DNA of 64,000 nt, taken from the NCBI GenBank assembly GCA_006937955.1, contig SSNP01000005.1, positions 5,430,696 to 5,494,695 on the forward strand, in the 5' to 3' direction. Positions 46,610-60,100 of this stretch are shown here, piece by piece (the stretch's first letter is position 1; each line of letters starts with the position of its first letter). This stretch comes from Pachypanchax playfairii. Its lineage: Eukaryota > Chordata > Actinopteri > Cyprinodontiformes > Aplocheilidae. Below the pieces are notes generated by a model. That model was given only the letters and a program-made list of their open reading frames with translations, was not told the DNA's origin and did no database searches. The translations under genes were made by a program, and so were the position numbers.

Positions 46610-46790
46610 CCCCAAAACGCTCCGACTCAGTCAGTTTCTCTTTCTGTGGGGAATAAATATCCGTGGATGAAATTAAATGTGTCACTAAGATTTTCCCTTC
46701 ATCTCCATGTGACCACGTCCCTGTTGTAGGATTATTTCAGTGTAAACACGCAGCACTCAACCTAGTAGCTGCTTTGATCTGAGACTCTTT
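46610..46790 (-). other. kiaa1549: kiaa1549 5' UTR exon (provisional)
   Basis: A strong donor, GGGG|GTAAGTCT, ends a candidate non-coding first exon at 46610, just downstream (minus strand) of a CCAAT/GC-box promoter. The best partner acceptor is the pyrimidine-rich site before 45818. The upstream boundary (start of transcription) is a guess. Confidence 0.45.
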
Positions 46791-46816
46791 CAGTTCAGTT
46801 ACCTTCTCCTGTCTTG

Positions 46817-46962
46817 ATTGGGTTAGCCCCGCCCACTGAAGGCTCTGATTAGTTTCTAATTTACCAAGACCCGCTCTGATTGGCTAAAACTCATTTCTAT
46901 CAGGGGGTATTTTAATATTAGGTTGGTCCTTCCAGACTGGCGTCCGCGGCTTCCACGGCAAC
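46817..46962 (-). promoter_or_regulatory. kiaa1549 core promoter region: CCAAT x2, GC box, X-box
   Basis: In the minus orientation there are CCAAT boxes at 46821-46817 and 46883-46879, a GC box (CCCCGCCC on plus) at 46827-46834, and an RFX X-box-like GTTGCCGTGGAAGC at 46962-46949. The surrounding 46.8-47.0 kb is CpG-richer than its neighbourhood. It lies just upstream of the candidate 5' UTR exon. Confidence 0.6.
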
Positions 46963-49900
46963 GTTGCATCTTGCGGTGATGCGCTTAATAACTATGGACA
47001 TATTACTGTAGGCCTATTTATCTTTTAAATAGGATTAAGGAACCATCTAAAAAGCCATCAAGCTGGTGAGCAAGCATGCCTTTCTTTTCTGTCACTGGTT
47101 TTACCAATACATTATTTTTTGTGTGTTTAACTTCTTAGTTCATAATCATAATTTATATCCCCAAACACAGTGTTTAAACCGAAAGGACAAGATAAGATTA
47201 TCCTGTGACTAGATTGTTGTTGTTTGTTTTTCAGGCATGTTTTGTTTTATGAGCAAATGAACACTAGATACTAGATATTACAAACTGAGGCCACGGTGTA
47301 AAAAACGCCCGGCTTTGCATGTTGTCCAAGTCTTGCATGATATGGCTTTGCATTTGAAATGAAATGGAGATAATCAGCATCACAAAATCACGTCATGGAT
47401 TTCCTGTGAGTAACATTTGGTTGCACACTGTCACCTAGTGGCAGAACACTATACCAACAATGTTTCTGAGAAAATAAGGTATCATGTCTTGCTGACAGAT
47501 TATAAATCCACAAAATAATAATTAAATTCCAAAATAATTAAATAATCAGTGATTTTACTCTGCTGCATGCTTTTAAAAGTTAGTAGTGCTTCCTGTTTTG
47601 GATTGTACTGGATTTATGAGAAAATGTAATATATTCTGATGTTTTATCATTCAAGGTGCAAGGGAGAGGCCCTCTGATGCACTAACAACCTGTTCAGGAT
47701 GTTTCACCCAAGGAACACTGAAGATCTACACCAGCAACCCTTAACAGGAACAAGCAGAAAAGAGATTAAATTGCTCCATTTCAATAAATTGAAGCCATGA
47801 AATACCAAAAAAAGCCAAGTTCCAAATCTGAATGTATAAATTGTGATATATAGTTTAAAAAGGTATTGCTGATATATACAAAATTCAATATTGTGAAACA
47901 TTATTAAACATGTTTTTTTCTTTGTTTGTCTAAATCACATAGTTTCACAAAGTAGATAAAAAACTGATCTTTGATTCATTCTTGACCTTGACAGCAACCC
48001 AAACTAACTTGTTTGATTCAGCCAAAAAGTTCTATTAAATGCACTTGCATGACATTAAATACTTCTACATTTCACTAAAGTTGTATGCCACCAATCTGAA
48101 GCACGCGCAGATCACAGCTGAAAAAGAAGAGACTGATGCCGTGACTTAACAGTTTAATGTAAATCCAAGACAAAGTGTGATTACATTTCTACACATATAC
48201 AATATGCATATGTGAGCATACAAATTCTCATTAATAACTCGATTCACCTCTGAGACCGAAAAAATGATCAAAAGTAACAGTGAATAACAAGCTATAACAT
48301 AGTTCACCACAAAGCGAGCCCCTTCTCATCCTACTGTTAGTAAAGAGGACAATTAAAATAACTATACTCTTCTATTTGATGACGCTGTTTGTCTATTAAA
48401 ACCCTCCAGTAAAATTTACAATGGTATCATTAGTTTTTTCAAAGCCTAATATAAATTCACTCAATTTTTCTACAACGAAAATTATCAAGAGAAGCACACA
48501 ACATCATAATGGAAACACAAGCTCTTAGTAGAATTTACTCAACTTGTTAGGAGGTTTAATCAATCATCGTTTTCTTATTGTCATTATTATATTTATTTAA
48601 ACATTCTATAAAGCCAGTAAAATATCCATTCTCATAACATACTTAATAATATTAGGCTAAGGAACAGGGTATACAGAAAACGCTACATCAACAGATTGAA
48701 ATAATGAGACATCACTCCCCAAGAAACAAAGGTAATTAAGAAAAGACAATTAACAGAGAAGTATACTAGGAAATACTGCAGCACACATTAACTTAATTGA
48801 CAAAGAATGAAATATTACAACATTGAGAAACAATACAGCAATGGACACAAAAGGGGGTCAGGGTTTGATGCACTCTTAGGTCCTCAGAAAATGTTTAATT
48901 AAATTATCAGTAGCTATTTATCACTAATTTGATATGATGTATTTTAAAGATGTCAATCTGGACTGCAACTCTGACATCATCTCTGACTTCACATACAAAA
49001 AAAGGATGATCTGTTTTGAGTGTCGCTTTGGTCTACGTGTTTCAGATTACCTTTGTTACCACAAAAAATAATGACACGTGAATTCAAATAAATTGTGGTA
49101 CCTTTGAAATCCGGACCTAAATCAAATTTTGTTTTAAAGGAATTAAAGATAACTAAAAGTTGAAGAAAATTGCTTTTATATCAGTTTTGGTTTTTAAATT
49201 ATACACATTTTTTACATACATATGTCAAAAACATGACACTCCTTGATCACATGATCGCATCAAACCATGACCACCCACACCTGAATACCCCCGAGGAATA
49301 GCCAGCAAAATGAGCAGATCCCCTCGTCAAAAAAAGAAAAATGAAAAAAGATTTGTGGACTTTATGAATGTTTATGTAACTAGACTATAAATTTCCCAGT
49401 GGCAGTTTATTACCACATGACTTATCTACCAATCACCTGTCTTTAAGTCCTTTTGAACTTCTAAAAGCAGCTGTGGCTTCATGTGGTTGGATGTTGTAGA
49501 TTATTAGGACTGTGTTTAAAGATGACACTCTCAGGAATGTTTGCTAGTGTGTCCAAAGCTCCAGGTGTTTCACACAGTAACACCATGAGCAACGATGGAA
49601 GTTTGAGTGCATTTTCACAAAAAATGAAAAGCTTCACAGGGAGAGATGGAGATGCTGCCTTTTCAGTTTTCTCTAATTTAAATATCCCCTTAAAGCTTGG
49701 AGGTATTGTTGGTTATTTGGAAGGCAGTAGTTAACATTAAAGTTGCTAAATGAGAAGTATTTGCTCACCTCAGCAACACAAGACATTTTAATACGCTACT
49801 TAAGCACATTTTGGTAATTTTAAGGTCACTCAATCTATGATGATGCTGACATTTCTGATTCCCCCGTTCTCTATAAAACACAAAACATTGGTAATGTGGA

Positions 49901-52369
49901 ACAGAAACACAGACAAATGTATCACACACATGAACTTATTTTCCACAGTGCTGCACACTGTTACATCTAGTAACTGGATGTTTTATTTGGAAAAAAAATC
50001 ACTGACTATCCTGTAATTACAAGAATTATTGGTATTATTACAATATCAGTCTCATATGGGATTTTGCTGGAGATCATATAAATCATTATTGCCTCATGCA
50101 TGACCACAAACGGTGTACAAATTACCAAATAATCACCCACTGAGAAAGATCTAAAGCCATTTCAAATGCGGTTGGGTCACATATTACATTCATTTTGTGC
50201 AGGTGACCATAATTTTAAAGGTATAGCTGATACATTTTTGATTATTCGTCTTTACAGGTCTTTCTAATCCATAGAACATAATTTATTGTGAAACCTTTTT
50301 TTGTTCTGAATGCAAATTCATGTTTGTACAACAATAATAAAGCTACAACATCAACGACAAAAAAATACCAGGGTTTTAAACAATTTGGAGAGAATTATAA
50401 TTATAATAGTTGGTTATTCATGACTAATTTCATCTAAACTGGGGCCAAGTGGAAGAAATCACACAGTTAAAAAATAAAAAGCATAAAAAGACATCACAGA
50501 TTTATTCATAACTGAATGTCCTCAAAGAAGTATGAAGAACGGTAAGTCCTAATTGTGTAGTGTTAAAACAACATAGCCTATCCTCAGAAGTACTTGTTTA
50601 GCATTTTTTTCTGAGACTAGAAGTTATTGGGTGGTTGTTATGAGTATGGTGTTGAGGACTACGTGGTCTGTACTGTGCTGTGATGTGATGTGATGTGCTG
50701 TGCATGGTTGATCTTTTTAAATCTTTGGTGGGACGAGCAAAAAAAGTCTCAGTGTAACAACACTATCCCCATGCTGACAAGAGGAGGGGTCAGGACAGTA
50801 GTGGGTAATGTTAAATTCCCTCAAACAGTGGAATGTTTCAGTAGTTTGTCTCATAACAGAAAAAAAAAAAGAATTTGATGAAAAATCCTCCCCTTTACGC
50901 ATGTGTGCTTAGGCCTCAAGGACCCAGAGGAAATTAAGTAGATAAAAGAGAATAAAAAGACAACATCAGAACAGAGACAAATGATGTAACCAGCAACATA
51001 CTTTGTAATCACATCTTCAAGTGCCTGGACCCAGGGCTAGCATGCTGGAGCTGATGGAGAGTTTTTGAGGAAAGTACCAGGATGCAAGACAAATCCAGGT
51101 ACTCATCAAGGAACTGTTATGATTTTAAACCTGGGTTTTCCTTCCTCAAGCCTAGCATGTATCTAAAAGAGCCCCAGTAGATTATCAACGACTCTCTATC
51201 CTCAGCAGTGTTGCAACATTTTACACAGGTGCACCCACCTCCTTGGAATACTAAATATTACTGTACATCAGGTTACAAAATTGAAATGAGCCTGACATAT
51301 AATAAACACACACACGCACATTTTGAGAAAATATCCACAAGAATTATTGCAACAATCTCTAAAAATAAACACAACGTGTAACTACAGCCTTTTCAAAGTT
51401 TTAAAGATAATATTAAGTTAAAAATAAAATAAAATACACACTTCAAATGCAAGTACTATGGCAAACCATAAAGGAGGGGAGAAGGCTTTCACTAAAAAAA
51501 CAGCAAATCTGACGTGCCCATGTTTCACAGGACAACTGAACACACGGGAGATTATTTCAATTGGCTACGATAAAAAGTGAATCTAATAAATCAAGCAGCA
51601 AACACATGAAGCAACAGCCCTATTGGTTCTCTAAGTGTTCAGGTATCCCTTCTGGTTGGCGTGACGATGTCTGTGGTATACCTGGATCGAAGACAAATGG
51701 ACAGTGACAGCGACAAACCATCCACAAGGTGCCCTTCCAGGTGTATGCTGTTTCATTTCCCTTCTGTTCTCTTCTCACATTCACGTGACGCTGCTGAAAA
51801 ACTCTAAAAATTCACTTCTAATCATTTTGTAATTTTCCTGACGAAATGAACTGCAGCAAAAGAGAACAAAGGAATTCATGTCCAAAAAATTTTGTGTGCA
51901 TTCGGGTGAGGCAGCGCACACTGGCAGCGCTCCTACCAGCCACTCGGGCTCAGTGTTACTATCAACCTGCTCATTGCCAACTTGCAACCATTTTAGTCCC
52001 ATTTAAGAAAGAGAATTCCCCTTCCTAAACTGACCCTATGCTTTCAATCAGCCCCTTACCTCGTGCCTACACAGTATCTCTCTCAAACATCCGTCGATGC
52101 ACTGCCTCTTTGCTGCTGCCAAGCAACATATGGCCTCATAGAATCACCCTTGTGGCAACAATCACTTTCTGTCAGGCCCTTTACTCCGACTAGTTCTTAT
52201 TCTTGAAAAAAACCATCAACTGTGACTCAATCTTTATGCTGTAACTCATACCTTTAACATGGAAACTGATCAAACATATGTGTTCACTAATCATTAAACA
52301 CATGTGTCTTTAGTGGCACGCAAACGCAAATATAATGTAAACTAAAGCCACGTTCTGTGTGCCACCGTG
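46963..52369. other. hipk2-kiaa1549 intergenic stretch / distal hipk2 3' UTR
   Basis: AT-rich. It contains a possible plus-strand donor (AGCTG|GTGAGC at 47066) near the kiaa1549 promoter and an unsupported 70-codon plus-strand ORF at 49522-49734. Nothing else is recognised. Confidence 0.5.
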
Positions 52370-53701
52370 ATAGAGGTTTACAGCTACAGCTACATTTATT
52401 TATTTTTTTATTTACATGAATTTCCAGAGCAAACGTAACAAGAATTTATCTACGACTTTGGTAAGTACCCCAGGCAAGTTATCTCATGCACACATAATAA
52501 AACAGCTCAGTGTGATATCTGTTTTGACATTAATCTTCATCATCTATGTGACGCTGTCATTATGAGCAAGAAACAGCAAGGGCTGAGCCTACACCTGGAA
52601 GAAAGCTACAACTGCCCTGATTAGGATGTCAAACCAGGGAAACATGTCTCTCTAAGTATAGCTATAGTCTCTTGTGGCTTTCAGGATCTAAGCCAAGTAA
52701 ACTGTGTCTTTAAATCTGTAAGGCACTACAAGGGAACAACGATCAAAATCTAAAGAATGAAGTGGGTCTGGAGGAGATAAACTGCACACGCATGGTTGAC
52801 ACTAGCACACACAGACAATCACATTGTACATGCCTATGTTATTATAACCAGTTTGTGCAATCACATTGAAAAAAGAGGAACAAATAAATCTATTGGAATA
52901 AAGGGATTAAAAAACAAACAAAAGAAAACAGGTGCAGACTGCTACATTCTAGAAACGGGGCCCAGCTAAGACACCTAGATAAAACTAAAGCATCGTAAAA
53001 GTGAAACATAAAGGAAGAATGATATAAATACACTAAAAGGTTTGTTGTCTTCTCTTGGTTATATTTCCAGTAGCCTTCTCTGCTTGAGAAGTCGGTGTGG
53101 GTGGAGTTGTCTCTCTTTTTCTCCCCACACGTGAATGATTTGGAAATACTAAGACAGTTCAAGGCCATCAATTTTTTTTTTCTTTGAAGAGCAGCAGGTT
53201 TCCGTATTTCACCATGTCCCAAGTCCTTTAGGATTCCAAACTTCCAGTCATTAATACCTGTTCAACAGTCACTTCCCAAATATAAGAGGAGAAATAAAAG
53301 GAAACAAATCAGAAAACCTCTGCTGTCCCTGCTTCAAACTTCCCTGTAAAACTACCAGGACGTCACTTAAGTAAAGCAAAAAGTAGCAAATGAAAGCAAA
53401 AACTGGCCATTTCTAAAGAAAGGGGGGGGGGGGGAAAGGAAAATTTGAACTGTACCCCTCTAAAATTCAAAAGTCATCTTTCCCTTCTCGAGAGGCTAAA
53501 AATCGTACTTTTCTTTGTCTCTCTGTCGTTATTTCTTCAAGTTACACATGTCAGTTCCATGAGGATTGCATGTTTCTCTGTTTCTGTTTATGTCTGAGGT
53601 TGAGGATGTTGGTGGGGACTCTGTGTGAGAGAGATGGGAGTTGAAGGGAAGCAGCAGCAGCAGTGCTGGGTCAGGCTCTCCAGTTTTAGTCAGTGTCTTC
53701 T
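52370..53701 (-). other. hipk2: hipk2 3' UTR (provisional)
   Basis: Non-coding sequence after the stop. A cluster of overlapping AATAAA signals (minus) sits at 52413-52395. Mammalian HIPK2 has a very long 3' UTR, so transcription may continue towards 48.1 kb, where another signal (ATTAAA) occurs. A poly-G run lies near 53425. Confidence 0.4.
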
Positions 53702-54166
53702 CTAGAGGTAAGGATACTGGTTAACCTTGGTGGGGCTCAGCGGGTATCCAGTGTAGACAGTGGAGGCAGGTGAGGCGCTGATGTAGGCCTGGTGGGCAAA
53801 CTGGGCCTGGTACTGGCTGTGATGCAAGGTGGGTGAGGGCAACACGCGGTGGCTCATGCTGACTGGAACCTGGTGGACGATGTTTGGGGGATAGGTCCCA
53901 TGCTGAACTGCGTGACGAGCCGAACCCTGTGACGCCACCAGGTGGGCAACAGTGCTGGTGGAGCCCAGAGCAGCTGGGGCCGTGTAGGTGTACAGATGTG
54001 GCTGACTGGGCAGATGTGTGGCAGCCAGGTGTGGGTGAACATTGCCTGTGTGAGATGGACTGTTGTGGTGGAAAGAGTATGGAGCTTGAGTAGCGATGTT
54101 TGGGGTGATGTAGGCCTGCTGTCGACGATGTCCTCCGTTCCGCTCAGCCACCATGTGCTGCTGTGC
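53702..54166 (-). CDS. hipk2: hipk2 last coding exon
   Basis: 465 nt from acceptor cccctccag to the TAG stop. Encodes AQQHMVAERNGGHRRQQAYI, YTYTAPAALGSTSTVAHLVA and the C-terminal AYISASPASTVYTGYPLSPT. This is the Tyr/His-rich region that restrains kinase activity in mammals. The human poly-Ala tract is missing. Confidence 0.97.
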   Translation of the reverse strand, partial: AQQHMVAERNGGHRRQQAYITPNIATQAPYSFHHNSPSHTGNVHPHLAATHLPSQPHLYTYTAPAALGSTSTVAHLVASQGSARHAVQHGTYPPNIVHQVPVSMSHRVLPSPTLHHSQYQAQFAHQAYISASPASTVYTGYPLSPTKVNQYPYL

Positions 54167-57100
54167 CTGGAGGGGGATATGAGTGAAGTTTCAGCGATTG
54201 TGTTGGATTTTAACATTTTTTAAAAACTTTTTAAAAAGCTTTAGGGACATACTTAATTTAAAAAAAGTCATTTTGGTATCTGAGGTTATAAATTAATCAA
54301 CATATTGGTTATTTGTGTCTCAGTGTACCTGGGTGAGATTGAGAGGTTGCTGCTGAAGTGGGTGTGGCCCTGAGCGCTGCTGTCGGTAGGATACACCTCC
54401 AGTTACGCCTCCTGGGATGTGATTATTGCCAGATGTTCCTCCACTGGTGGATTTTAACTTGTAAGATGAATTGTGATGATTCATCCCATCTGCTCAGAAG
54501 AATATACAAGTGTGGCTAATTAGAAAGCAGTATCTTAAACAGAGTACCTAATAACTTGTTAGTTATTAGTGAAGATAAAAGGCTGCTGTTACAGATGCAC
54601 CCATTACCTGGCATTAGGTGCTCACATTCATTTGAGACCTCACTGTTGTGTGTTTTAAGAGGGGGGATGATGATGGTACGTGGGTTCCCATTGTTGTAGT
54701 TGTCCAGGATGGTGGTTTTTGTGTCATAGCTGTTATTGTTGTTGTGAGGTCTTGACTCCAAAGTGTAAGGACTGTTGTTGCTTGAACAGTCAGACTCTGG
54801 TGAATCATGGACCGTCACACAACTGATGACATTCTTTCTCTGCTTAGAAGAAGAGCTGCAGAAATCAGGAAGACAGAAGAGTTAAAACAGTCAAAACAGA
54901 ATATCACTTATTTGTTGTCAAGATTATCTCGGTCTCTTTTTGCTCTTCATCCTTCTTTCTTCTGTAGTATAATAATATTTTGTTTTTGAAGGACTCTTGT
55001 AGCTCTTATAGTTTTTTATAAATGTATACGTATAACATTATCATCATGAACACTTGGGTGCATCCCTAAATATGATTGGACAACAAGAAGGGCCACAGAA
55101 AGAAGCATGTGTATGTTCAACTAAGTCACAACTAACTTTTTGTCATTTTGCCATCTTTGTTGATCTGAAATTGCTGCCCATTATAAATGATTGATGCAAT
55201 TTAATCTCTTTGCAATCAAAAACAATAAATCATAACAGGAAAAGCAGCCCTATCATATGAATCCTCAAAACTAACCCATTGTTTTGTTTCTGCTCATCTT
55301 CCTCATCTGTGTCACTGCTGATGGTAATGATGCTGACTGCGGGACTGGGTGTGTCAGGGATGATGATGGTCTGTCTGGGGACGTGGTGCTGATGCTGATG
55401 GTCACGAGTTGTGCTGGAAGCCTGCTCTGCCTCATTAAGCCCCCACCCTCCACCAGCACATCCTTGCGTGGGCGGGCAGTTGGAGGCTGAGCCGTTCGGT
55501 AACACAGCACAACGAGGGGGCGTGTTCTCCTTCACCCGCTTTGAGCACTGCGGTGACAGCACCACCTGAGACGATGACACCTCGTAGGTTGACATGTTCC
55601 TTATAGACAGAGATAGAGGTCAGTGATTACAGAGGACAAAACGTATTGACACACACAAAAAAATTAGACCTTTAAATTGAGAAAAATTACTCCTGAAGGG
55701 ATGTTTTTTTCCCTTCTAGAGTAAAACTTTTATAATGACTTAAGTGTTAAAGTACCTGGTGGACATCTGGTGCTGTTTGCTCTTTTTGGAAGAGGAGTTG
55801 TTATTTGTTGAAGGCTGCCTCATGACATGTGCCACTCCCACATTGAGAGTCTGGTTCGATGGAAGAGTGACATGCCCGGTCAATAAGGCTGGCTGCTGCA
55901 TAATGGGATTGTAATGGCTTCCATGTGGGTGAGAATTCCTGAAATGTATCACAATGTTTGTTAAAATGATTTGAAAGCAATAAAAATAAACTATGTAAAG
56001 CGACAGTGCCTAAAAATACTGAATCAAAACAATAATTAAACAGTTTCCAAACAAAATTTAGATAAGTATTTCCCACAGAGGACAGTGGGTGGCAGCAGCA
56101 AACTGCTCTAAGGAGACTGAAGGGAGGAACGAGAATAAAGTAAGAGTAAAGAGGGAGGGCAGAGGAGCTGACACCAGCAGCTGTGGAGCGATAGCTCTGC
56201 AGAGGAAGTGCAACACTTTCCCAGCCTTCTCTCTGAGGACTACAGAGCTGCCACTGGACAGGAAGGGAGGGAGAAACAGGGAGGGGGGGCTGTCTTGTCA
56301 CAGATGGACAGCTCTGAATGAATCTAAGTATACACAGCCCCAGCAGTCCTCCATACATACAGATTATATACGTGCTTCTCTTTATCTCCCTGCAGATATC
56401 CTGCTTCCATCGATTTGTTCATTTATCAAGTTATTTCAGTGACAGGCTATACTCTACATGGCATCTCTACATGTACATATAACCCATCTCACTGGGGTAA
56501 AACCAGCTGTGTTTAAGTGCCACTACTTGTTAGAGGGTGATTACATATTCAAGATAAGGAAACAGCTGTCAGGCCTTGCTCTTAAAAAATGTCAGCCAAT
56601 TCAATTCATTTATTCAGATAAATCTTTAAAATAGGCATGGACTCAAATAATGTTGGCCATATTTTGACCTTTCTTTTAAAATACAATTAGAAAAAAAGGG
56701 AATTTACAGCAAAATAAATAAATAAAATTTAAAGAAAAATTGTGTTATGCACCTCCAGTTGGCAAGAGTCTGTGTACTGCTCATGGAGTCTGGGATGACA
56801 GTGGCATGTTGGACGGAGGTGTGGGTAAGCTGCTGCCATGCTGGAGGCAGCAGTATCTGCTGGGTGCCGCTGGGCCAGGCCTGCTGTGGAAGGAGCACAA
56901 GGTTGGCCATAAACAGACATTTAAAGGTCAAAAACAACAGACAAAGAAAAACAGAAACCTGCTATCTAATAAGAAAATTCAAACAGTGACAAACAGGCTG
57001 CATGCAAACCCTGAATATTCTTTTTGTCACTTTTTTAACCAAATACTACACGTTAAGGAACAATCTAAGGTTGCTGAATGTAGTTCATTGCAGCATGTTT

Positions 57101-60100
57101 ATAATATTTTCGCTGCTGGGCAAAACTAAGATAAACTTAATCCACTTCAAGGAGACATTTTTTACAGAAGAGAAAAACCAGGACTTAAAAAAGTTACTAA
57201 AGACCTTTGTATGAGTAAGCGAAGCACATGTGTGCGACTGTGTGTGATGTTGGTGTGATCATGTGTTTGATTTGAGTCAAATCAGCCTAATTAAATTCCT
57301 AGATCTATTCAAGTTGCTCTGAAAGAGGCTACATTGTATTTCTTATGCAGAACAAAAGAACTGGCTGGCATAATGTGCCCCGAGATGTGCCAAAATGAGT
57401 ATGTGTGCATGTGTGCCTCGACATGTTTGTGTGTTGCAGTGTCTGTGTGTGTGTGCAGCCCTAATAGTTTAATGCAGTTCTATTGATTAGCACTTTAATG
57501 AATTGTTCCTTTAATATCGTTTGCCAATATATTTACAACATCATCAGAATGAGCTGCAGCACCGTGACATTTTAAATGGTGAAAGAGAAACACTAAGAAA
57601 ACAGAGGCGACTGCTCAAACATTCAAATCAGCTAATTTACACATACAGCAGCTTATTTTAGTCATTGCTGTGAGCTTTGTTTTTATGTTTACATTTCATT
57701 TATCCTGTATTTTTATTATACTCTGACACAAAGTCATTTTTCAGCTTTAATGTCTGGTTGCGCGCTTGTGGAAAATTTGTTTTCGTCTGGTGCAGGTTGC
57801 AAAGTCCAGAGCCGCAGGGGGTCATCTGTGGTGTAACATGACTGCATTGTTTCTACAATGATGACTGACATTTCTAATGGAACACTCTGGAGCTGTAGAT
57901 GGTCTTTACATCTGAGACCACATCCAAGGGCTTTTATCAACACGCCATTAAGAGACTCTAATACATCCATCCTGTCCCTGCACCTCCTCCACCTCCTTCT
58001 GGCTCTATCTTTATTCCTGGCACTCAACATGCCTTTCTCACTAGGCGTCTGCCTTGTGTAACCAGCTTGTCTTGCCCTGAAATGGTAACCTAGTTAAGGA
58101 GTTGTTTTCTTTCTTCTCCAAGCCTACCATCACTATCAGCAGCCAACCACCTCCCACATCGACCTACACTGCCTGGGTGAAAACCCTTTGTCACCTTGGG
58201 GCTTTCAATGCCCCTGCTCTAACTCCTCAATTGTTTCCACATTTTCTGCATTCCTGCTCCAGATAAAGGTCCTACTGGTTTCTCTGCCTCCCAGCTTGGA
58301 GCCCCCTTCACTGCATACTCCTCTGCACAGTCAGGTGCTTAGGGCTAACCTCAGATCGATCTATAGTGGGCATGGAGTCCATGGATGACAGTAAACAGCA
58401 AGAGGATGAGGTCACAGGTGGGGAGAACGCAACCAAGAGGCAAGCACAATTTAGTCATGCCCGCGAGACCTCCCACAGTAAAAGAATAAACACAGAGAAA
58501 AACACACATCACACACCCAGTTATTAGGTGTGCTGTTCACTGGCCTGTATAAACCATCTGCTTATGTTAACTACAGCCTGTCTTTGTTAAACATGTGTGC
58601 AGACTGAGGTGATACTGAACACCTGCAGGGCAGGGCCAAAATGCACAACTGTCACTTAATTAATGCAACATTAATTTTCTCCATTTGACTTAAAAATGAA
58701 ACATTTTTAATATATTGAAACCACAGATTTGGTGATGGAGTGATTTTCGTGGTCATACCGAGTCCCATCCAAGTCTCCCCTGACCTCTGAGGATCCTCTG
58801 AGGCCTGTAATTTGGAGCGCCTGACTTGGAGGCAGCCATGAAGCTAATCACCATTTGGTATCTGACAGATTAACCCACCATAGAAATATGAGCACGTGCA
58901 CACGCATACACACACATTGTTGCTGCTTCCATGTCTGCCTACTGGATGATTAACTGGAGATAAGGGAGCACTTCAAACTCCCTGGATTCTCAGAGATATT
59001 TAAAGCCTTCATGGAAATTTCCATAGGGAGAAAGATATTGTGTGGCAATGGAAGTTGTCTGCAGTTGGGGTATTTGTGTGTATTTGTGAGCAGGGGAGTG
59101 ATGCACAGTCACTCTTTGTTACTTGCAGAAACAGTATATTAGCAGCTAAAACTCTGAACCCAGTGAGCAGGCTCTGTTCAAGGCCTTCTCTGTGTGAGGG
59201 GAACCTGCCATTGAATGCATCAGACCGTGGCAGCCTCTATACTCAGGATGGCTGGGGTGATTGGGGGGGTACTAATGCACAGGAAATCGTGCCTGAATGC
59301 ACTCAGGAAAAAAACAGCTGCCAGCAGGGGTAGTGTCCCTGAGAGACTTCCATCCTCCATCGATAGACACTATTCTTAGAGACGGCTTACAAACAAAAAA
59401 CAAAAACGCAGTGAGCTTTGTTTGAATGTCAGCAGTTCAGAAGTCATATAGATTCCTGACTGACCCTGTTATTTTTAAGTTCCAGGGGGCTTGATTTGTT
59501 CACCCTTTGTGACACTTGAGTCTCTTCCTACCTGTGTAAGGAGGCCAGGCTGAATCTGCAGAGGCTGGGCGCCAGGGGCCTGCGTCACTATGGGAACAGC
59601 ATTCTCCATCCGCACAGAGTAACTGGTGTGCTTGGAAGGTGATGCCTGCAGCCCTGGGTATAAATAAAGCACATAAACAGAGGGTGTCATTAAACGAACA
59701 TAATAAAAACTCACAACATCTGCGACCTAAAAACTATACTGACACAGATTTTTTAGATTGTCTAAAAAAGATCAAATAAATGCTATAAACATCCAACAAC
59801 AAATGTCAGTGCCCTGATGCTATGTATGTATAAAAATAATGTCCACCATATATGCTTATTCACATTTACTGATTAAAGCTTTTACCTTGGAAACCTGGTG
59901 GACAGACTATGAGTGCCTGCTGGAAGGGGTCGGGCCGGGCAGCGCAGAGCTGTGGAGCCCCTGGCTGCAGGGGCATACTCCTCTGGGCCACAGCTGCCAT
60001 GGAGGCAGCGGAGGGCTGGTAGAGTGCAGATTGGTAGTTTAGTATGGAGACATCAGGACTTGCAAAGGAAAGGGTGGCATTGTTGGTGGAGGAGGGAGCC

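Noticed and set aside
47430..47444. CTCF-like TCACCTAGTGGCAG near the kiaa1549 promoter
   Set aside because: Only about 11 of 14 core positions fit; too weak to list.
54842..54855. Acceptor at 54844-54843 for the hipk2 KQRKNVISC exon
   Set aside because: It would give a stop after joining in phase 2; the acceptor before 54855 keeps the frame and the conserved SK-QRKN residues.
55801..56358. 185-codon minus-strand ORF overlapping a hipk2 exon
   Set aside because: Read in a different frame from the conserved hipk2 exon and lacks homology; chance.
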